9,116 bases of DNA from an uncultured Verrucomicrobiota bacterium (GTDB lineage: Bacteria; Verrucomicrobiota; Verrucomicrobiia; Palsa-1439). The DNA is taken from assembly GCA_903825695.1 (NCBI GenBank), contig CAIKBP010000076.1, positions 1 to 9,116 on the forward strand. Direction: 5' to 3'. The position numbers were made by a program, and so were the translations under genes. The stretch's first letter is position 1; each line of letters opens with the position of its first letter. Shown in pieces: positions 5,998-9,116 of this stretch. The notes beneath the pieces are model-generated. The model saw only the letters and a program-made list of their open reading frames with translations. It was not told the DNA's origin and searched no databases.

Positions 5998-6609
5998 ATG
6001 AACTCTAAGTCTGGCATCCGAATACAGTCTCAAAGACTACACTGTTTGAAGCCGGTCCTAAATGAGTGGATTAAGCTAAACGGCCTTCTGGCGAAACGAT
6101 GGTTGGATATTCGTGATGTGCCTTGGTGGTACACGGAAAGAGCTGTCTTGAGCACCCTTGTCGGGGCGGTCTGGAGGCGCGGTGGAGTTGCTCTTGAAGA
6201 GTATTCGGACAGCAAACATATTCCGTCTCGCTCATACACGGGGAGGGTTGACGTGTATTTCGAAACGGGAGGAGTCAAGTTTAAGGCAGAAGCAAAACAC
6301 ATGTGGCTAGCTTCTACGAGGCATGATAACCAGAGATCGCAGATGAGAGAGTGCCTGAATGACGCTCGCAAAGATATTCGTAAATCAGAAGCAAAAGGCA
6401 CGATGCGATTGGCGATCGTTTTCGTCGCTCCCTACGTCACTTTTCGGAGTCGCAGTAAGCTTGAACAACATGTCAAGTGGGCTTTGGACGAGGTGCGATT
6501 GGTTGAAGCAGACCTTGTTGCGTGGACCTTTCCATGCATACGTAAGTATAGAACGGGCGACAACATAACCCCGGGGATCGCAATGTTGATCGATGAAGTT
6601 CATAAGTGA
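5998..6609 (+). CDS. Orphan protein between pheS and pheT, possible PD-(D/E)XK nuclease fold
   Basis: I do not recognise this 203-residue soluble protein as a named family. It starts with a helix-rich, Trp-rich segment, LAKRWLDIRDVPWWYTERA (31-49), followed by VLSTLVGAVWRRGG. Glu47 sits in that first long helix. Then GRVDVYF (82-88) and KFKAEAKHMW (94-103) give Asp85 and Glu98-x-Lys100. The order helix Glu, then strand Asp, then strand E-x-K, is the signature arrangement of PD-(D/E)XK nucleases (restriction-like fold), so a nuclease or degraded nuclease is a reasonable inference, not a demonstration. By hand count, 6001-6600 is about 50% G+C, against roughly 60-70% in sampled pheS stretches. 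It begins 18 nt after pheS and ends 7 nt before pheT, and would be co-transcribed with both. No Shine-Dalgarno of note. Acquisition by transfer is likely. Confidence 0.75.
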   Translation: MNSKSGIRIQSQRLHCLKPVLNEWIKLNGLLAKRWLDIRDVPWWYTERAVLSTLVGAVWRRGGVALEEYSDSKHIPSRSYTGRVDVYFETGGVKFKAEAKHMWLASTRHDNQRSQMRECLNDARKDIRKSEAKGTMRLAIVFVAPYVTFRSRSKLEQHVKWALDEVRLVEADLVAWTFPCIRKYRTGDNITPGIAMLIDEVHK

Positions 6610-6616
6610 GTGAAGA

Positions 6617-8905
6617 ATGAAATTCACCTACAACTGGCTGAAACAGTACGTGGACTTTGACTGGTCGCCGTGGGAGTTGGCGGAGAAGCTGACGTTTGCG
6701 GGGATCGAGGTCGAGGATGTACACAACCTCGGCGGGAACATCCCGGACGGTGTTGTCATTTGCCAGATTCTTTCCAGCGAGAAGCATCCGAATGCCGATA
6801 AACTTACTATCTGCCGCGTGACAGATGGCAAAACCGAACGCCAGATTGTGTGCGGCGCGAAGAACTACAAGGTCGGCGACAAAGTACCGCTTGCGTTGCC
6901 CGGTGTGACCTTGCCGAGCGGGTTGACGATCAAGGAAGCGAAGCTACGGGGCGTCGAGTCGCAGGGGATGATGTGTTCGGCAGCGGAATTGAAACTCGCC
7001 AAAGATGCCGAAGGATTATTGATTTTGTCGGCTGATGCGCCGGTAGGGAAGAAGTTTTCTGAGTATCTCGGCGGTGGTGATACAGTGTTCGATGTCGAGG
7101 TGACGCCGAATCGGCCGGACTGGCTGAGCGTTATCGGCATCGCGCGTGAGGTTTCAGCGTTGACGGGGAAGCCTCTGAAACTGCCGGAGACCTCTCTCAT
7201 GGAGGACACGGAGCCAACGAAGAAACTTGCTTCAATCAAAGTCGAGGCGCCGGATTTGTGTCCGCGGTACACGGCGCGCGTGATTCGCGGGGTCAAGATC
7301 GGGCCGAGTCCAGCGTGGTTGAAAGAGACACTGGAAAAAGTCGGAGTGCGCTCGATCAACAATGTGGTGGACGCGACGAATTACGTGTTGCTTGAGTGTG
7401 GACATCCGTTGCACGCATTCGACTACAATTTGTTGAACGAGCATCGCATCGTCGTGCGGCGCGCTAAGAAAGGCGAGCAGCTGACGGTTATCGACGGCAC
7501 ACGGCACGAGCTTTCCCCTGACATGCTGGTGATAGCTGACGCGAAGCGGCCGGTGGCGCTTGCGGGCATCATGGGCGGCAAGGACAGCGAGATCAACGAT
7601 AAGACGACAGATGTGCTGCTGGAAGGCGCATATTTCCTGCCGTCGAACATCCGGAAGACCTCGAGGAAGCTCGGGCTGACCAGCGAGTCGAGCTATCGGT
7701 TTGAGCGCGGAACCGATATTGAGGGATTGGTCTGGGTGAGCAACCGCGCTGCGGCGTTGATCCAACAACTGGCAGGCGGGCAAATCGCGCGCGGTCTGGT
7801 GGACGCGCTGGCCAAGCCCATTCAGAAACGGCGTGTGAAATGCCGTTTTGCGCAGGTGAATCGGTTGTTGGGAATCGAGGTGCCGCCGGCGACGGTGCAC
7901 ATGGTTTTAACGGCGCTGAGCCTACCGGTTGTAGCGGCAGATGCGAATGCTTGTGAGGTTGAGGTGCCGACGTTCCGCGTGGATTTGGAACGTGAGGCGG
8001 ATTTGATCGAGGAAGTCTGCCGCATCTATGGCGTGGAAAAGATTCCTGCAAAAATGCAGCCGGCGACGGTCGCAGTTTCGGAATTCGATGCGAAATGGGA
8101 TGCGCTCGCACGGATACGACAGGTTTTGACGGCACTCGGTTTCGATGAGGCGATGAATCAGACGCTGGTGGGTGAAGGCGCTCTGAAATTGCAGAACCCG
8201 CTCACCACAGATCAACATGCGTTGAGGCCCTCGCTCGTGCCGGGGTTATTGGCGAATTTGCGGTTCAATGTGTCACGGCATCAATACGACGCAAAGTTGT
8301 TTGAAATCGGGCGCGTGTTCGCAGTGGATGGGAAAGAATCGCTGCATCTGGCGTTGGCCGCCACAGGGCGGCGTAATCCATGCGCTTGGGAAACGGGAGC
8401 GCGCGGGGCCAAACTGGATTATTTCGATCTGAAAGGTGCGATGGAGGAGTTGGCCGACGATCTCGCGGCGCCGGGATTTGGGGTTGCGGAGGTCAAACAG
8501 ATCCCGCTGTTACAGGCCAAGAAACTGGATTTGCGAGACGCGGCGGTTGTGGTTGAGATGGAACTTGAGCCGTTGCTGACTGCTGCGCGCGGGGAAAAGC
8601 AATTCCGACAATTGCCGAAGTTCCCAGCGGTGGTGCGGGACGTGGCGCTGGTGGTCACCGAGAGTACGACGCACGCCGACATTCTGGCCGCGATCAAGAA
8701 AAACGGAAATAAAAACTTGGAGCAGGTCGAATTGTTTGATATCTTTAGTGGCGGTACGATACCGACGGGCAAGAAGTCGATGGCGTATTCGTTGACGTAT
8801 CGGGCGTCGGAACGGACGTTGACCGACGCCGAGGTCAATGAGGCGCACGAGCAGTTGAAACGCCAGTTAGAGCGGATGTTGTCGTGTGAGATCCGGGACA
8901 GTTGA
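6617..8905 (+). CDS. pheT: Phenylalanine--tRNA ligase beta subunit
   Basis: PheT is the large non-catalytic subunit that binds tRNA-Phe and edits mischarged Tyr-tRNA-Phe. The 762-residue product is full length for a bacterial PheT (about 780-800 usual). Visible domains: the N-terminal MKFTYNWLKQYVDFDW block; EMAP-like tRNA-binding OB domain (about 40-150) with HPNADKLTIC and VCGAKN; B3/B4 editing domain (about 215-385) with DATNYVLLECGHPLHAFD and ALAGIMGG; SSYRFERGTD (358-367); B5 domain (about 403-475); class II-like core (about 490-660); and the C-terminal FDX-ACB anticodon-binding domain (about 668-760), starting at FPAVVRDVALVV. The ATG lies 7 nt after the orphan gene's stop, with only a weak purine-rich sequence upstream. 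Base use is clearly G over C here, the reverse of pheS. Confidence 0.97.
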   Translation: MKFTYNWLKQYVDFDWSPWELAEKLTFAGIEVEDVHNLGGNIPDGVVICQILSSEKHPNADKLTICRVTDGKTERQIVCGAKNYKVGDKVPLALPGVTLPSGLTIKEAKLRGVESQGMMCSAAELKLAKDAEGLLILSADAPVGKKFSEYLGGGDTVFDVEVTPNRPDWLSVIGIAREVSALTGKPLKLPETSLMEDTEPTKKLASIKVEAPDLCPRYTARVIRGVKIGPSPAWLKETLEKVGVRSINNVVDATNYVLLECGHPLHAFDYNLLNEHRIVVRRAKKGEQLTVIDGTRHELSPDMLVIADAKRPVALAGIMGGKDSEINDKTTDVLLEGAYFLPSNIRKTSRKLGLTSESSYRFERGTDIEGLVWVSNRAAALIQQLAGGQIARGLVDALAKPIQKRRVKCRFAQVNRLLGIEVPPATVHMVLTALSLPVVAADANACEVEVPTFRVDLEREADLIEEVCRIYGVEKIPAKMQPATVAVSEFDAKWDALARIRQVLTALGFDEAMNQTLVGEGALKLQNPLTTDQHALRPSLVPGLLANLRFNVSRHQYDAKLFEIGRVFAVDGKESLHLALAATGRRNPCAWETGARGAKLDYFDLKGAMEELADDLAAPGFGVAEVKQIPLLQAKKLDLRDAAVVVEMELEPLLTAARGEKQFRQLPKFPAVVRDVALVVTESTTHADILAAIKKNGNKNLEQVELFDIFSGGTIPTGKKSMAYSLTYRASERTLTDAEVNEAHEQLKRQLERMLSCEIRDS

Positions 8906-8910
8906 CCGGC

Positions 8911-9045
8911 ATGAGCAGGGCGGTTGAGTTTACAATCAAGGTTGAAAAGAGGAATTGCTTGAAATTGTTGGTGGGTGTGGTCTATAGAAGTCGTGGCGAG
9001 TGCGACGATGCGCGCGTATGTTCTTTGGATGGCGTACGATTGTGA
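8911..9045 (+). CDS. Possible small ORF (44 codons) between pheT and the 6S RNA
   Basis: An ATG at 8911, 5 nt after the pheT stop, opens a 44-residue frame beginning MSRAVEFTIKVEKRNCLKLL and ending at TGA 9043-9045. There is no Shine-Dalgarno. The position is where the small cell-division gene zapA often lies between pheT and ssrS. The first residues (a beta-strand-like VEFTIKVE) loosely recall a ZapA N-terminus, but the protein is less than half the normal length and the rest does not fit. It may be a zapA relic, a small protein or chance. Confidence 0.25.
   Translation: MSRAVEFTIKVEKRNCLKLLVGVVYRSRGECDDARVCSLDGVRL
9035..9040 (+). promoter_or_regulatory. Candidate -10 element of the 6S RNA promoter
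   Basis: TACGAT at 9035-9040 matches four of six bases of TATAAT, including the key first two and last two. It would place initiation around 9046-9048, just where the 6S-like sequence begins. No convincing -35 hexamer is visible at 16-18 nt upstream. Confidence 0.35.
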
Positions 9046-9116
9046 AATACCCTGCCATGTACGTGATGAACGACGAATCTTTGAGCCAACACCGTCTATG
9101 ACGGGGCTCGGAGTCC
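9046..9116 (+). ncRNA. ssrS: 6S RNA, 5' part, cut by the window end
   Basis: 6S RNA mimics an open promoter and sequesters housekeeping sigma-factor RNA polymerase, mainly in stationary phase; typical length is about 180 nt. The last 71 nt here follow the 5' half of known 6S RNAs in order. ACCCTGCCATGTACGTGA (9049-9066) corresponds to the 5' closing-stem region (E. coli CTCTGAGATGTTCG). TCTTTGAGCCAACA (9078-9091) corresponds to the conserved CCCTGAGCCGATA at the central-bubble entry. GGGGCTCGGAGTCC (9103-9116) corresponds to the GGCGCTCCGCG side. Position supports it: 6S genes often follow pheT/zapA. The alignment was made from memory by eye; the 3' half is outside the window, so base pairing cannot be tested. 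Confidence 0.7.

Noticed and set aside
4966..6033. 355-codon open frame on the minus strand opposite pheS
   Set aside because: It is the antisense shadow of a well-conserved gene with high GC; the protein is compositionally odd and matches no family pattern, while pheS shows all class II motifs.
7232..7900. 222-codon minus-strand frame within pheT
   Set aside because: It is antisense to the conserved B3/B4 editing domain, with no ribosome binding site or recognisable domain.

Overview
This window looks like ordinary chromosome from a Gram-negative-type bacterium, most likely of the Verrucomicrobia/PVC group. That placement is an inference: it rests on the style of PheS/PheT, an ABC-2 exporter cassette followed by a membrane-anchored TPR protein, a WaaC-like heptosyltransferase, heptanucleotide tandem repeats, and a 6S RNA downstream of pheT. 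Every complete gene is on the + strand. Only the left edge carries a divergent gene start.

Left edge (1-213): the first ten codons of a minus-strand gene, with a strong GGAGG site and a plausible promoter, then a short spacer into an acylphosphatase gene. The conserved acylphosphatase N-terminus is present, but one base puts it out of frame with the only good ATG.

Region 2 (214-3769) is a tightly packed run: acylphosphatase, ABC-2 ATPase, ABC-2 permease, a membrane-anchored TPR protein and a calcineurin-like phosphoesterase. Spacings are 13 nt, an 8-nt overlap, 6 nt and a 4-nt overlap, so translational coupling is likely. The ATPase and permease form an exporter of unknown substrate, and the TPR protein is a candidate partner.

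Region 3 (3770-4956) holds a WaaC-like heptosyltransferase. It is surrounded and entered by short repeats: a 4-copy CATCCTT array ending 6 nt before its start codon, an in-frame CACTCAA array in the linker between its two Rossmann domains, and a 21-bp-arm imperfect palindrome that begins in its stop codon.

Region 4 (4957-8905) is pheS and pheT, the two subunits of phenylalanyl-tRNA synthetase, separated by an AT-richer orphan gene (5998-6609). The orphan's protein shows an E...D...ExK pattern like PD-(D/E)XK nucleases. Near-identical 10-11 nt sequences flank it at the two start codons. G-over-C bias on the + strand changes in blocks: G-rich up to about 3.1 kb, C-rich through the heptosyltransferase and pheS, then G-rich again from the orphan onward.

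Right edge (8906-9116): a possible 44-codon ORF where zapA is often found, then what looks like the 5' part of a 6S RNA gene (ssrS), cut by the window end.

The strongest leads are the pheS/pheT-embedded orphan, the unannotated 6S RNA, the repeat-invaded heptosyltransferase and the acylphosphatase frame anomaly. I saw no CRISPR array, tRNA, rRNA or recognisable insertion sequence.
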